DNA of 64,000 nucleotides from positions 1 to 64,000 of the forward strand of contig CAZPHH010000011.1 in NCBI GenBank assembly GCA_964586145.1, given 5' to 3'. The notes under the pieces were generated by a model. It saw only the letters and a program-made list of their open reading frames with translations. It was not told where the DNA came from and searched no databases. Origin of the DNA: JAFGJQ01 sp964586145. GTDB lineage: Bacteria > Planctomycetota > Phycisphaerae > UBA1845. The position numbers and the translations under genes were made by a program. Shown one piece after another: positions 6,994-16,470 of the stretch (positions are counted from its first letter, which is position 1; every line of letters begins with the position of its first letter).

Positions 6994-8739
6994 TCAGGAT
7001 CGGCCGGACGCTGGCGCCTCTCGCCGACGTCCGGCGGGCGGTGCCTTGGGTGGCGCTCCGGCCGGTGGCTCCTTCGGCCGACCTCCGGCCGCCGGACCTG
7101 CCGATGCACCCTGGTCGGTGAGCGCCCCTGGCGAGCGTTCCGCCGCGGGGGCCGCCGCGTGGCGATCCGCCGGGGAGGCTTGCGGCGGCAACCCGTTGTT
7201 CGGTTGGTCTCCGCGAGACGGAATCTGGCGCTTGAGTTCGTCGGAAACCGCCAGTCGGATGCGGTCCCCTTCCTTCAGGCCGTCGGTGATCTGCACGAAC
7301 TGATCGCTGGAGGAACCGATGACGACCGGCACGGCCTCGACCGTGCGCCCGCTGTCGCGAAAGACGTAATGCCGGTTGCCCGAGCTGAAGACGGCCTGGA
7401 CGGGAACCGCCAGGGCACCGGTCACGTTCTCAATGTGAATGCGGGCCCGGGCCGTCACCCCGGGCCTCAGATCCAGGTTGATTTCGTCCAGGGTGATCTC
7501 CGTCTCGTATTCCTTGAGATCCGGGTTCAGCCAGCGGTCCTGGGAATCGACCAGGTCCGCGACTCTCGTCACCGTACCCCCGAACACCCGGCCCGGGTGC
7601 CCCTCGATCTCGACCGTGGCGGACAGCCCCGTGCTGATCTTCGTGGCCGCCGCCTCGTGAATGCGGACGACCACCTTCATCCGGGACGTGTCGGGCAGGG
7701 TGATGAGCGTCTGCCGCTCGCGTACCTCCGCGCCTTCCTTGATCTCATCTCCGCCGCCCCATCGGCGGGCTTCCGAGTAGTACACCACCATGCCGGGCGC
7801 CGGGGCCAGGATGCGCGTATTCTCCTTCTGTTGCCGATACCGAGCCAGCCGATCCCGTGCGATCTCCAGTTCGCGGGTTCGCGAGTCGAACGCCTGTCTC
7901 TTCTGGTTCTCCTTCGCCTCGGCGCCTTTCACGATCCGTTCCAGTTCCTTCTCCGCTTCCTCCACGTCGGACTCTTTCTGCCGCATCGCCTGCCGGTGGG
8001 TGTACCTGTGCAGAATCTCCTCCGCGAGGATGGCCTGCTCGAGCTCCTTCTCCGCAACGAACAACGCGAATTCGTCGCTCTCGTACTCGCGCTTCGTGAT
8101 GAACCCCTGCTCGCGCAGCTCCTGAGAGTCCGTGAATCGGTCTCGGGCCTGGCTCAGTTCCTTCTCCGCGCGCTGCACCGCGATGCGCGCGTTGGTCTGC
8201 TGCTGGATCCAGTCGCCCTCCTCATACTTGTTCTTTTCGTCCCTGGCGTTGTCCAGGGCCAGGTTTGCCTGGCGAATGTCGCTGGCGTTCTGGTCAATCT
8301 GAATCTCGTGGTCGGTCTTCGCGGTCAGGTAATTGGCCTCCGCGTTGGCCACGTTGATCTCCTCCGACTTGATCCGCTCCTCGATCTCGTTGCTGGCCAG
8401 CTCCACCAGCAAATCGCCCTTCTGGACCCGCGTCCCCTCCGGCACCAGCCAGATCATGGTCGACCGGCCCTCCACCTCACAGCGCACGTCGACGGACTGG
8501 GCGGCTCGCAGTTCCCCCTTCTGCGGCAGGTCCACGGAGAAGTCACGACGCTGCACGACAAACAACGTCGGATCGTCGACGGCACCGGTCGGCCACCAGG
8601 TCCGAACCGCCAGGAACCCGAGCACCACCAGCGCCACCGCGCCCGCCGTGCTCAGAGGCAGTCCCAGCGGCCTGCGCCGCGCCCCGCCGGCCGCCGGCCG
8701 GGCGGTGTCCGGTCGTGTTGGAGAAGCGGTAATCGTCAT
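6994..8739 (-). CDS. Periplasmic adaptor (HlyD/MacA-like membrane fusion protein)
   Basis: This 581-residue adaptor links an inner-membrane ABC exporter to an outer-membrane channel. A basic N-terminus leads to a single membrane helix (TAGAVALVVLGFLAV). Next is a first half-lipoyl segment (RTQKGDLLVEL-like), then a very long charged coiled-coil hairpin (about residues 115-300, rich in Glu, Lys and Arg). A second lipoyl piece and beta-barrel follow, with the closing segment GLKEGDRIRLAVSDELK. The last 70 residues are a low-complexity Pro/Ala/Gly tail not usual in the family. ATG 8739 is preferred over an upstream alternative because it sits just before the membrane helix. It is followed 16 bases later by the ATPase gene. 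Confidence 0.88.
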   Translation of the reverse strand: MTITASPTRPDTARPAAGGARRRPLGLPLSTAGAVALVVLGFLAVRTWWPTGAVDDPTLFVVQRRDFSVDLPQKGELRAAQSVDVRCEVEGRSTMIWLVPEGTRVQKGDLLVELASNEIEERIKSEEINVANAEANYLTAKTDHEIQIDQNASDIRQANLALDNARDEKNKYEEGDWIQQQTNARIAVQRAEKELSQARDRFTDSQELREQGFITKREYESDEFALFVAEKELEQAILAEEILHRYTHRQAMRQKESDVEEAEKELERIVKGAEAKENQKRQAFDSRTRELEIARDRLARYRQQKENTRILAPAPGMVVYYSEARRWGGGDEIKEGAEVRERQTLITLPDTSRMKVVVRIHEAAATKISTGLSATVEIEGHPGRVFGGTVTRVADLVDSQDRWLNPDLKEYETEITLDEINLDLRPGVTARARIHIENVTGALAVPVQAVFSSGNRHYVFRDSGRTVEAVPVVIGSSSDQFVQITDGLKEGDRIRLAVSDELKRQIPSRGDQPNNGLPPQASPADRHAAAPAAERSPGALTDQGASAGPAAGGRPKEPPAGAPPKAPPAGRRREAPASGRS

Positions 8740-8858
8740 GGGCACCCACGGCAAGCGAAGGAACGAACTCCACTTTCCAGATGATACGGCCAACCCCCTC
8801 CAAAGGCCATCCCGCCGCCGGGATGCTCTTGTAAGGTCCTGTCGCCTCCCGTCAGCCG

Positions 8859-10634
8859 TTACGCACCGTCGCCGGCGGCGACGGGTCCCCCGGGCGATCG
8901 CGGCGAATCGGCGCCCTCAAACGACGCCAACCGCCCCTCATCCGTCACCCGCAACGTCCCCGTGTCCCGCAGGAACGTCAGCACCGCGGTGCGGTAGTCT
9001 GCCTCGGCCTGGGCGTACCGGTTCCTGGCCTGCCGCCAAGACGTCTCGGCCTCGATCTTGTCCCGGTTCGACGAAAGCAGCCCGCGGTTCAGGAGTTCCT
9101 CCGCCTGCCGCTTTCGGAAGTCGTTGATCTTGATGTTCTCCGCCTGGATCGCCAGCGAAAGCCGGGCCTGCTCGATCCCGCGGAAGGCGTCGCGCACGTC
9201 GAGTCGCACCTCATCCCGCCGCCGATCGTAGCTCCGCTCCGCTCGCCGCAGATCGATCAGCGACGCACGATAAGCGTTTCGCTCCGCCACGCGGTTCAAG
9301 GGGATCTCCATGGCCACTTCCCCCCGCCACGTGGCGCGCTCCGTGTTGTAGCTCACGGAGTTCTTCTGGTTCGGATCGGTATCCAGGGTCACGCTGCCTC
9401 GAAGGTCCAGATCGGGCAGCAGGTTGTTTCGAGCCACCTGGACGCCCCGTCGCGCGTCATCCACCGCATCCTGATCATTCAACAGGTCCAGCCGGTATCG
9501 AAGACCCGTCTCGATCGCGACATCCTCGTCGACGGCCGGCGCCACCACCTCGAAGTCCGGCTCCACGGCATCGATGGCCTGCGTTGTGGGCATGCCGATC
9601 AGGAGCTTGAATCGGTCGAGTGCGGAGTCATAGGCGGCCTGGGCGTTGATCGCGTCGTTCCGGGCCACCAGGTACTCCACCTGCGCCCGGTCCACGTCGA
9701 CCTGCAGGATCCGCCCCGTTGCGGCGAGACCCTCGCTGCGCTGCCTGTCGATCGCCAGGGCTTCCACGCTGGCCTGGGCATTCTCGATCCCCGCCTTGAT
9801 CGCCAGCACGTCGAAATAGGAGCTGGCGACCTGCACCAGAAAGGCACGGCGGAACCGCTCGAACCGCCGGGCGGCATAGATGAGGTCTCGCTCTGCCTGA
9901 TAACGCGACTCGTACGCCACCTTCCCCGCCCCGCGAAGCAGGGGAATGTTGGCGGACAGAATCATCCGGCCCGTCTCGCCGGACGTAATGCGCGCCCCCA
10001 GGTCGCGCATCAGCGAATTGATGATCTGCGCCGTGACCTCGCCGCCGTACGGCAGCCGTTGCGTCGCCCCGATCTGCGCGATCGCCGTCATCGCGTGGTC
10101 GAAATCGCGCACTTGCCCGTAGTTGGCGTATTCGTAGGACACCTCGCCGAAGAACTGGGGCGTCCACAGGTGCCGCTCCAGGGTGAGGGCCAGCGCCGCC
10201 AGATACAGGTCCTCCTTCTGCGACTGGAACTCCCGGGAGTGGCGCATGGCATATGCCACGGCGTCCTGCAACGTGAGAACCTGTCGCTCCACTGCCGGCC
10301 GCGTGGTTTGCGGCAGCGCCGGCCCGTCTTCGGCCACGGCCCGGGTCCGAAACGCCTCCGGCACCTCGGCACGCACCGGATGGGGCACGAAGTCGTACAT
10401 GGACCCCGACGGCAAAAGGCGTCCGTCCTCCGGGCCCAGGTCGGGCGAGTGCGTCTCGCCCAGGGCCTGCTCCTGTCTCTCGGCAACAACCTGGTAAACC
10501 TGCCGATCGGCCTGACGAAGGAACCACTCCTGGCAACCCGCAACAGGAACCGCCAGCACGACCACTGCCCACAGAACGCGGAATCGACACATCGCCCCGC
10601 AAAGGTGCGTCATGGACTTCGCCTTGTCAAGCAT
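8859..10634 (-). CDS. Outer-membrane efflux protein (TolC family), lipoprotein
   Basis: This 591-residue TolC-type outer-membrane channel has two repeats of long helices. An N-terminal signal ends in VPVAGC, so the mature protein is probably lipidated, as in the NodT branch. The TolC helices are recognised by LTLQDAVAYAMRHSREFQ, by DVDRAQVEYLVARNDAINAQ in the first repeat, and by YRASLIDLRRAERSYDRRR and AQAEADYRTAVLTFL in the second. ATG 10634 follows a GGGGGG-rich site; ATG 10613 is possible. It leads the adaptor and ATPase genes (119 and 16 base gaps), and it is divergent from the permease across about 145 bases that must hold both promoters. Confidence 0.9.
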   Translation of the reverse strand: MLDKAKSMTHLCGAMCRFRVLWAVVVLAVPVAGCQEWFLRQADRQVYQVVAERQEQALGETHSPDLGPEDGRLLPSGSMYDFVPHPVRAEVPEAFRTRAVAEDGPALPQTTRPAVERQVLTLQDAVAYAMRHSREFQSQKEDLYLAALALTLERHLWTPQFFGEVSYEYANYGQVRDFDHAMTAIAQIGATQRLPYGGEVTAQIINSLMRDLGARITSGETGRMILSANIPLLRGAGKVAYESRYQAERDLIYAARRFERFRRAFLVQVASSYFDVLAIKAGIENAQASVEALAIDRQRSEGLAATGRILQVDVDRAQVEYLVARNDAINAQAAYDSALDRFKLLIGMPTTQAIDAVEPDFEVVAPAVDEDVAIETGLRYRLDLLNDQDAVDDARRGVQVARNNLLPDLDLRGSVTLDTDPNQKNSVSYNTERATWRGEVAMEIPLNRVAERNAYRASLIDLRRAERSYDRRRDEVRLDVRDAFRGIEQARLSLAIQAENIKINDFRKRQAEELLNRGLLSSNRDKIEAETSWRQARNRYAQAEADYRTAVLTFLRDTGTLRVTDEGRLASFEGADSPRSPGGPVAAGDGA

Positions 10635-10778
10635 CGTCCCCCCTGAATCAACGTCATGACCGAATTCCATGACTCCGCCGCCACACTTTCATACAATCCG
10701 GGGGCGAGCGGCGTTGCGGCAACGTCCGGCGTTTCTGCTACCATGCCCCGCGGGACCAACCGCTCGAGGGAGCCCGGC

Positions 10779-12068
10779 GTGAGCCTGTTCAATCTCGAAA
10801 CCATGCGCATGGGGCTGACGAACCTGCGGCTGCACAAGCTGCGGTCGTTGCTCACCGCCCTGGGAATCATCTTCGGCGTGGCCGCCGTCATCTGCATGTT
10901 GTCCGTGACGGAGGGCGCCTCCGCCGACGAAATGCGGATGATCCGGTTCCTCGGTACCGACAACATCATCCTGAACTCCGTCCGGCCGCAGGGGGGAACG
11001 GACGCCACCCAGGGTACGACGTCCCTGCTCCAATACGGGATCACCGCCCAGGACCTGCGCTCCATCGAGAGCAGTTTGCCGCATATCCGGCGAATCGTGC
11101 CGCTGCGAACCATCGCCCACAGCGCCCGCCGCGCGGACAAGCGCTTTGAGGGACCCGTCGTGGGCACGACCCCCGAGTTCTTCGACATCGTGCGGATCCG
11201 GCCGGCCCGCGGCCGGGTGCTGACTGACGTGGACGAGAGGGAGGCCCGCAGCATCTGCGTTCTGGGCGACGAGGTCCGTCGGGAGCTGTTTGCCTACGAG
11301 GACCCCATCGGGCAGATGATCCTGGTTGAGCGGCGGGAGGTGACGGTCGCCTACGAGGTGGTGGGCGTCCTGGAGCCGGCCATCGTCGCCGGCTCGCCCG
11401 CCCGCGGCGTGGAGCAGCGGAACCTCAACCGCGAGATCTACATCCCCCTGAAGGCCGCCGCCAGCCGGTACGGCGACGTCCTGCTGATCCAGCGAAGCGG
11501 CGGCCGGGAAATGCTGAAGTACGACTACTCCAATCTCTACATCAACGTGGAGGACCTGGAGTACGTCGAGCCGGTCTCGGAAATGGTCAAACGGATCCTC
11601 GAACACCACCACAAGACCGTGGATTACGAAGTCCATGTGCCCCTGGCCCAGCTCAAGATGGCCGAGCGGAAGAAACGCAACTCGCAGATTCAGCTCGGCC
11701 TGATCGCCGGCATCTCCCTGCTGGTCGGCGGCATCGGCGTCATGAACATCATGCTGGCCACGGTCACGGAGCGCACCCGCGAGATCGGCATCCGCCGCGC
11801 CCTGGGCGCGAAGAAACGGCACATTGTCGCCCAGTTCCTGATCGAGACCGTCATCCTCTCGACCTCCGGCGGGCTCTTCGGCGTGGGTCTGGGATACGCG
11901 GGCTCCAAAATCATGACCCACTTCGCCGAGTGGGGCCAGGCCATCGTCCGACCGGAGGCGGTGGCCATCAGTTTCGGCGTGTCCGTGATGATCGGCATCT
12001 TCTTCGGCATGTACCCCGCCGTCCGCGCCGCCGCCCTGGACCCCATCGAGGCCCTGCGGCACGAGTAG
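10779..12068 (+). CDS. ABC transporter permease (MacB/FtsX family)
   Basis: This 429-residue permease has four membrane helices. The first is near residue 20 (RSLLTALGIIFGVAAVICML). A large periplasmic MacB-PCD-like domain follows (about 45-300). Three helices near the C-terminus complete it, with the signature ERTREIGIRRALGAKKRHI between the second and third. The GTG at 10779 is chosen because GAGGGAG ends six bases upstream and the product then starts just before the first helix; ATG 10743 is open as well. It presumably pairs with the ATPase, adaptor and TolC protein encoded on the opposite strand. Substrate unknown. Confidence 0.88.
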   Translation: MSLFNLETMRMGLTNLRLHKLRSLLTALGIIFGVAAVICMLSVTEGASADEMRMIRFLGTDNIILNSVRPQGGTDATQGTTSLLQYGITAQDLRSIESSLPHIRRIVPLRTIAHSARRADKRFEGPVVGTTPEFFDIVRIRPARGRVLTDVDEREARSICVLGDEVRRELFAYEDPIGQMILVERREVTVAYEVVGVLEPAIVAGSPARGVEQRNLNREIYIPLKAAASRYGDVLLIQRSGGREMLKYDYSNLYINVEDLEYVEPVSEMVKRILEHHHKTVDYEVHVPLAQLKMAERKKRNSQIQLGLIAGISLLVGGIGVMNIMLATVTERTREIGIRRALGAKKRHIVAQFLIETVILSTSGGLFGVGLGYAGSKIMTHFAEWGQAIVRPEAVAISFGVSVMIGIFFGMYPAVRAAALDPIEALRHE

Positions 12069-12096
12069 CCCGGCTCGGAAACGGCAGGGCGTAGCC

Positions 12097-12116
12097 CCGG
12101 GCGATGGAACGCCCGG
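12097..12116. terminator. Hairpin between convergent genes
   Basis: CCGGGCG and CGCCCGG form a perfect 7-bp stem around a 6-base loop. It lies in the 76 bases between the 3' ends of the permease and the PfkB kinase genes. No U-tract follows, so a role as bidirectional terminator is only suggested by position. Confidence 0.35.
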
Positions 12117-12144
12117 CGCAGACCCGCGCCGACGACGCGAGCCG

Positions 12145-13050
12145 TCACCCGATCGCCAGCATCCCGGTGAACTCGGCGATGCGCTGCTGCAGCTCGGTCT
12201 CCGACAGCGATTGCAGCCGCTTCACGGAAAAATCCTCGATGGTGAATGAAGCGGCCACCGTTCCGCGGATCAGCGCGCGACGCAGCGTGACATAGTCAAA
12301 CCGCCCTTCGGCCGCGAGGTATCCCAACATGCCGCCGGCGAAGCTGTCGCCCGCGCCGGTGGGGTCCACCACCCGCTCGGCAGGGTAGGCCGGGATGGCC
12401 GTCACGCCGTCCCCCGTCACCAGCAGCGCCCCATGCGCCCCTTTCTTGACCACCACGAAACGCGGCCCCATCGCCAGCACCGCCCGGCCGGCGGAAATGA
12501 CGTTCGTCTGGCCGGTAAGCTGGATGGCCTCGCTGTCATTGATGACCACGCCATGCACCGCCGCCAGCGTGCGGGCCAGCGCCTCCCGTTCACTGTTGAT
12601 CCACAGGTCCATCGTGTCGCACACGACCAGTTTTGCCGAGGGCAACTGCTGCCGCATGTTCAATTGCAGGGCCGGATGCGTGTTGGCCAGGAAGACCAGG
12701 TCACTGTCCAAAAACGCGGGGGGAATGGCCGGCGGGCCCTCCGCGATGACGTTCAGGTCCGTCCGCAGCGACTCCCGCTCGTTCATGTCGCCCAGGTACT
12801 TGCCCGTCCAGCGGAAGGTCTTGCTGCCCTCGCGCGTTTCCAGGCCCGCCGGGTCGATCCGCTTGGACGCCAGCACGTCGCAAAACGCCGGCGGGAAATC
12901 ATCGCCCACCACCGCCACCAGCCGCACCGGGGCGAACTTCGCGGCGGCCAGCGAAAAATACACCGCCGAACCGCCCAGCACATCGTCCGCCCGACCCGTC
13001 GGCGTAATCACCGTATCGATGCCAACCGTTCCCGTCACCAGAAGCGACAT
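12145..13050 (-). CDS. PfkB-family sugar/nucleoside kinase
   Basis: This 301-residue kinase of the ribokinase/PfkB family transfers phosphate from ATP to a sugar or nucleoside. The N-terminal substrate region is VLGGSAVYFSLAAAKF. The C-terminal family signature DPTGAGDSFAGG holds the catalytic Asp and anion hole. Sequence alone does not decide between ribokinase, adenosine kinase or another substrate. Upstream gltX ends six bases before its ATG, so it belongs to the psd-pssA-gltX run. Confidence 0.88.
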   Translation of the reverse strand: MSLLVTGTVGIDTVITPTGRADDVLGGSAVYFSLAAAKFAPVRLVAVVGDDFPPAFCDVLASKRIDPAGLETREGSKTFRWTGKYLGDMNERESLRTDLNVIAEGPPAIPPAFLDSDLVFLANTHPALQLNMRQQLPSAKLVVCDTMDLWINSEREALARTLAAVHGVVINDSEAIQLTGQTNVISAGRAVLAMGPRFVVVKKGAHGALLVTGDGVTAIPAYPAERVVDPTGAGDSFAGGMLGYLAAEGRFDYVTLRRALIRGTVAASFTIEDFSVKRLQSLSETELQQRIAEFTGMLAIG

Positions 13051-13056
13051 CTCTTG

Positions 13057-14730
13057 TCACCCTCCTTTGCGTTCCAGACAGCGGCGTACGCGGGCCAGCG
13101 TGCGGGCCCGCCCCGCCAGTTCCAGCGTCTCGAAAATGGCCGGACTGACCGTCCCGCCCATCAGGGCCACCCGCAGAGGCTGCGCCACGTCGCCCAGCTT
13201 TGCCCCCTGCTCTTCGCAGAACCGCGTCACCCGGGCCTCCAGCTCCGCGGCCGACCACGGGTCCGCCGATTCGAGCAGGGGCAGCACGGCCGCCAGCATG
13301 GCGTACCCCTTGCCTTCACCTTTTTCCAGCACCTTTCGGACCGCTCCCGCGTCATACGCCAGCCGATCGTCGGCCACAAACAACGCACCGGCCTTGGACC
13401 CCACGTCGCGGAACGTACGGAATCCGCGGCACAACTCCAGCACACGCCCCGCCGTCGAGTTGTCCAGGTCCGCCATGGCCGACCCGCTGACCTGCGTCCA
13501 ATCGCGAAACGCCTCCAGAAGCCGCTCGGCCGGCACCGCCGCCGCCCACTGCGTGTTCAGCGCGAGCAGCTTCTCCCGGTCGAACTTCGCGTTGGACTTG
13601 ATGATCCGCTCGACGGAAAACGCGGCCACGGCCTCTTCGCGAGTCATCTGCTCGCGATCGTCACCGGGCGACCAGCCCAGCAGGTTCAAAAAGTTGCTCA
13701 GCCCCTCCGGCAGGTAGCCCGACGCCCGGAAATCGTGCACGTCAATCTCAGGCAGCACCACGCCTGCCGCAACGGCCAGCCGCCGCAGCGCCTCCATCTC
13801 CAGCACCTGGAATTCCGGCTTGCGGCCGGCCTTCTTGTCACCGAACCAGCGTTCGGCCGTCTCCAGATCCACACCGGCGTGTTCGCCGATGGAGGCCGCC
13901 GTCCAGCCGGCGTTACGCATCTTCAGCGTGACCGCCTCATGCACGGCCGTATGCTTGTCACGCTTGCCCATTTTGCTGCCGGACATGTTGAAGATCAGCG
14001 GGAGGTGGGCATATTCCGGCGTGCGGAACCCCAGGGCCCGCTGCAGGCCCACGTGCTTGGGCGTGTTGGACAGGTGGTCCTGCCCGCGGCAGACCAGCGT
14101 GATACCCATCAGCTCGTCATCGACGACGCAGGCCAGGTGGTACGTCGGCCAGCCGTCGCTCTTGAGAATGACGAAGTCCTCGAGTTCCTCTTGCGGCACG
14201 CGCACTTCGCCGCGGATGTGATCCTCGACCACGATGTCCCCCGGCGGCATGGCAAACCGCACCACCACCGCCCGCCCCTCCTGCTGCGCGGCCAGGCCCT
14301 GGGCGATCGTCGGCAGCGGGTCCGGCCGGCGATACTTGGCCGGTCCCTGCCCCTTGCGAGCCTCCGCCCGCATGGCCTCCAGCTCCTGGGGCGTCTCCCA
14401 CGCGTAGTAGGCTTTCCCTTCTTCCAGAAGCCGTTGCACGTGCCGGCGGTACAGGTCCAGCCGCCGGCTTTGGAAGTACGGCCCGCAGTCGCCGCCGACC
14501 TCCGGCCCTTCGTCCCATTGCAGGCCGAGCCATCGCAAGTCGTCGAGGATCTTCGTCTCCGCGCCCGCCACGTGGCGGGATTGATCCGTATCCTCGATTC
14601 GCAGGATGAACGTCCCGCCGCACTGCCGGGCCAGCAGCCAGTTGAACAGGGCTGTCCGGGCCCCGCCCACGTGCAGATAGCCGGTCGGCGACGGGGCAAA
14701 ACGAACGCGAAGTGCAGACGATGTCACCAC
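13057..14730 (-). CDS. gltX: Glutamyl-tRNA synthetase
   Basis: This class I aminoacyl-tRNA synthetase charges tRNA-Glu. The HIGH-type motif is SPTGYLHVGGART, at about residues 14-26. The KMSKR-type loop appears as GSKMGKRDKH, with Gly replacing the usual Ser. Between them are FILRIEDTDQSR and the GxDHLSNTPKH stretch. At 557 residues it is longer than the 470-490 common in bacteria; the extra length is in the C-terminal anticodon-binding part. The start is one of two adjacent GTG codons (14727, 14730) after AGGGGAAGA. It could be a non-discriminating enzyme that also charges tRNA-Gln; this cannot be told from the sequence. Confidence 0.93.
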   Translation of the reverse strand: MVTSSALRVRFAPSPTGYLHVGGARTALFNWLLARQCGGTFILRIEDTDQSRHVAGAETKILDDLRWLGLQWDEGPEVGGDCGPYFQSRRLDLYRRHVQRLLEEGKAYYAWETPQELEAMRAEARKGQGPAKYRRPDPLPTIAQGLAAQQEGRAVVVRFAMPPGDIVVEDHIRGEVRVPQEELEDFVILKSDGWPTYHLACVVDDELMGITLVCRGQDHLSNTPKHVGLQRALGFRTPEYAHLPLIFNMSGSKMGKRDKHTAVHEAVTLKMRNAGWTAASIGEHAGVDLETAERWFGDKKAGRKPEFQVLEMEALRRLAVAAGVVLPEIDVHDFRASGYLPEGLSNFLNLLGWSPGDDREQMTREEAVAAFSVERIIKSNAKFDREKLLALNTQWAAAVPAERLLEAFRDWTQVSGSAMADLDNSTAGRVLELCRGFRTFRDVGSKAGALFVADDRLAYDAGAVRKVLEKGEGKGYAMLAAVLPLLESADPWSAAELEARVTRFCEEQGAKLGDVAQPLRVALMGGTVSPAIFETLELAGRARTLARVRRCLERKGG

Positions 14731-14796
14731 TCTTCCCCTGATTGGTCTCTCGGGTCCATTTCCGTTTGATCCGGCCACCCCCGGGACGCCGGCCAC

Positions 14797-15768
14797 TCAC
14801 AGAGACGCGGAGCCCCGCGACTCCTCCCGCGGGCCGGCCGCCGTTTCCGTATGGGTCCGTGTCCCGACCGAACGTCCGCGCAGCCGGGCCAGTCCCGCGC
14901 CCAGCGGCCCGCTGGCCGTGTAGCCGCACACAAACAGCACCAGCACCGGCGCCGGGTGCCACAGAAACACGCCCAGGGCCACGACGATCATGGCGAACTG
15001 CTCGAACGGCCGACGTCCCTTCAGATACCGGTTGGCGATGTGAACGTACGGAACATTGCTCACCATGAGCAGGCTGCAGGCCAGCACGATGTACGGCAGC
15101 ACATTCGCCAGCACCGCCGCTCCACCCAGCTTGCTGATCATGAGCAGTTGATGCAGGATCACCAGCGCCGCCACCGTCGCCGCCGCTCCCGGGCTGGGCA
15201 GCCCGCGGAACGTGTTGTGGCCGGACGGCTCCTCGGCGTGCTCGACGTTGAACCGGGCCAGCCGCAGGGCGGCGCAGCACGTGTAGATCGCGCCGACCAC
15301 CCAGATCGCGCGGCCCGGCATCAGCACCAGCTCCGATTCCTTGGGCAGCCGGGTCAACACGGTGATCATCAGCACGGCCGGCGCCACCCCGAAGGTGACC
15401 ATGTCCGCCAGCGAGTCCAACTGCCCGCCGAAATTGCTGGTCCGGTGGGCATAGCGGGCCACCCGCCCGTCCATGCCGTCAAAAAACATGCCGACGAAGA
15501 TCATGAGCCCGCTGATGGAGACGAACGTCGGAAGGAAATTCTCGACGAGCCCGCTGCCCACCCCGCCGCGGCGCAGAAACGTCGGCCCCGTTCCCGGGTC
15601 CAGCACGGCGCTCATGCAGAAGTGGACGGCGGCCACGCCGCAGATCAGATTTCCCAGCGTCAGCAGGGTCGGCAGCGTCTGAATCGTCCGCAATCGCCGC
15701 CGACGCGGCGGACGCGGATTATCCGGCTGATTGAGCCTCGCGATGACGGACACGCGGCACCCCCGCAT
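14797..15768 (-). CDS. pssA: CDP-diacylglycerol-serine O-phosphatidyltransferase
   Basis: This integral membrane enzyme makes phosphatidylserine from CDP-diacylglycerol and serine. The CDP-alcohol phosphotransferase motif is complete: DG-x2-AR-x8-G-x3-D-x3-D in DGRVARYAHRTSNF, then GGQLDSLAD. There are about six to eight hydrophobic helices and a basic Arg-rich N-terminus. The start may be GTG 15750 instead of 15768; either way it overlaps the 3' end of psd by tens of bases, which supports coupled translation. Pss and Psd side by side give a phosphatidylethanolamine pathway. Confidence 0.92.
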   Translation of the reverse strand: MRGCRVSVIARLNQPDNPRPPRRRRLRTIQTLPTLLTLGNLICGVAAVHFCMSAVLDPGTGPTFLRRGGVGSGLVENFLPTFVSISGLMIFVGMFFDGMDGRVARYAHRTSNFGGQLDSLADMVTFGVAPAVLMITVLTRLPKESELVLMPGRAIWVVGAIYTCCAALRLARFNVEHAEEPSGHNTFRGLPSPGAAATVAALVILHQLLMISKLGGAAVLANVLPYIVLACSLLMVSNVPYVHIANRYLKGRRPFEQFAMIVVALGVFLWHPAPVLVLFVCGYTASGPLGAGLARLRGRSVGTRTHTETAAGPREESRGSASL

Positions 15769-16426
15769 TCAGGTTGGAACGTTGCACCACAATCACCGTG
15801 ACCCCCGCCCGCACCGGCTGGCCCACGTACGCCTTGATATCCGTCTCCGGCCGATCCGGAACGATCAGTTCCGTTCGCGAGCCGAACTTGATCATGCCGA
15901 ACCGCTCGCCCTGCATCAGGTCGTCCCCTGCCCGCACGTGGCACACAATCCGACGGGCGATCCGGCCGGCAATCTGCCGCACCACGATCGGCCCCGCCAC
16001 CGGCGGGTCCGGATCCAGAACCAGCGTGTTCGACTCGTTCCGGTGCCCCGCATCCTCGTGCCGCGCGTCCAGAAAACACCCCTTCTGGTAGTCTATCGAC
16101 ACCACCCGGCTCCGACACGGAGCGCGATTGGCATGCACGTCAAAAATGCTCAGGAAAATGCCGATCCGAATGGCCGGACCGCCGACCGGCTCGTAATGCT
16201 CCAGCCGCGTGATGTCCCGCACGCGCCCGTCCGCCGGAGCGCACAGCTCTCCCCGGGCAAACAGGGCCATCCGCTTCGGATCGCGGAAGAACGCAATGAC
16301 AAACACCCAGAGCGCCACGGGCGCCACCGCCACCCAGGGGTAGAGCCACACCGCCAGCGCAGTGAGGCCCCCCAGCACCACCGTGCCGATCGCGATCTCT
16401 CGTATGCCCTCGCGCGCCAACGCCAT
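15719..16426 (-). CDS. psd: Phosphatidylserine decarboxylase, short type
   Basis: This enzyme decarboxylates phosphatidylserine to phosphatidylethanolamine using a pyruvoyl group made by self-cleavage. It has 235 residues with two N-terminal membrane helices (TVVLGGLTALAVWLYPWVAVAPVAL in part). Core landmarks are FFRDPKR, CAPADGRV and FLSIFDVHANRAP. The processing site appears as KFGSRTEL, a Gly-Ser pair where longer enzymes have LGST, as is usual for the short soluble-like subfamily. ATG 16426 is preferred to an upstream TTG. It lies between the TerB-like gene and pssA on the same strand. Confidence 0.91.
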   Translation of the reverse strand: MALAREGIREIAIGTVVLGGLTALAVWLYPWVAVAPVALWVFVIAFFRDPKRMALFARGELCAPADGRVRDITRLEHYEPVGGPAIRIGIFLSIFDVHANRAPCRSRVVSIDYQKGCFLDARHEDAGHRNESNTLVLDPDPPVAGPIVVRQIAGRIARRIVCHVRAGDDLMQGERFGMIKFGSRTELIVPDRPETDIKAYVGQPVRAGVTVIVVQRSNLNAGVPRVRHREAQSAG

Positions 16427-16470
16427 GGTGTGAGGTTCCGCCTCGTTCCGCGCCAACCCGCCGGTTCGGG

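Noticed and set aside
12433..14769. Plus-strand frame of about 780 codons opposite the PfkB kinase gene and gltX
   Set aside because: Shadow of two well-supported minus-strand genes.
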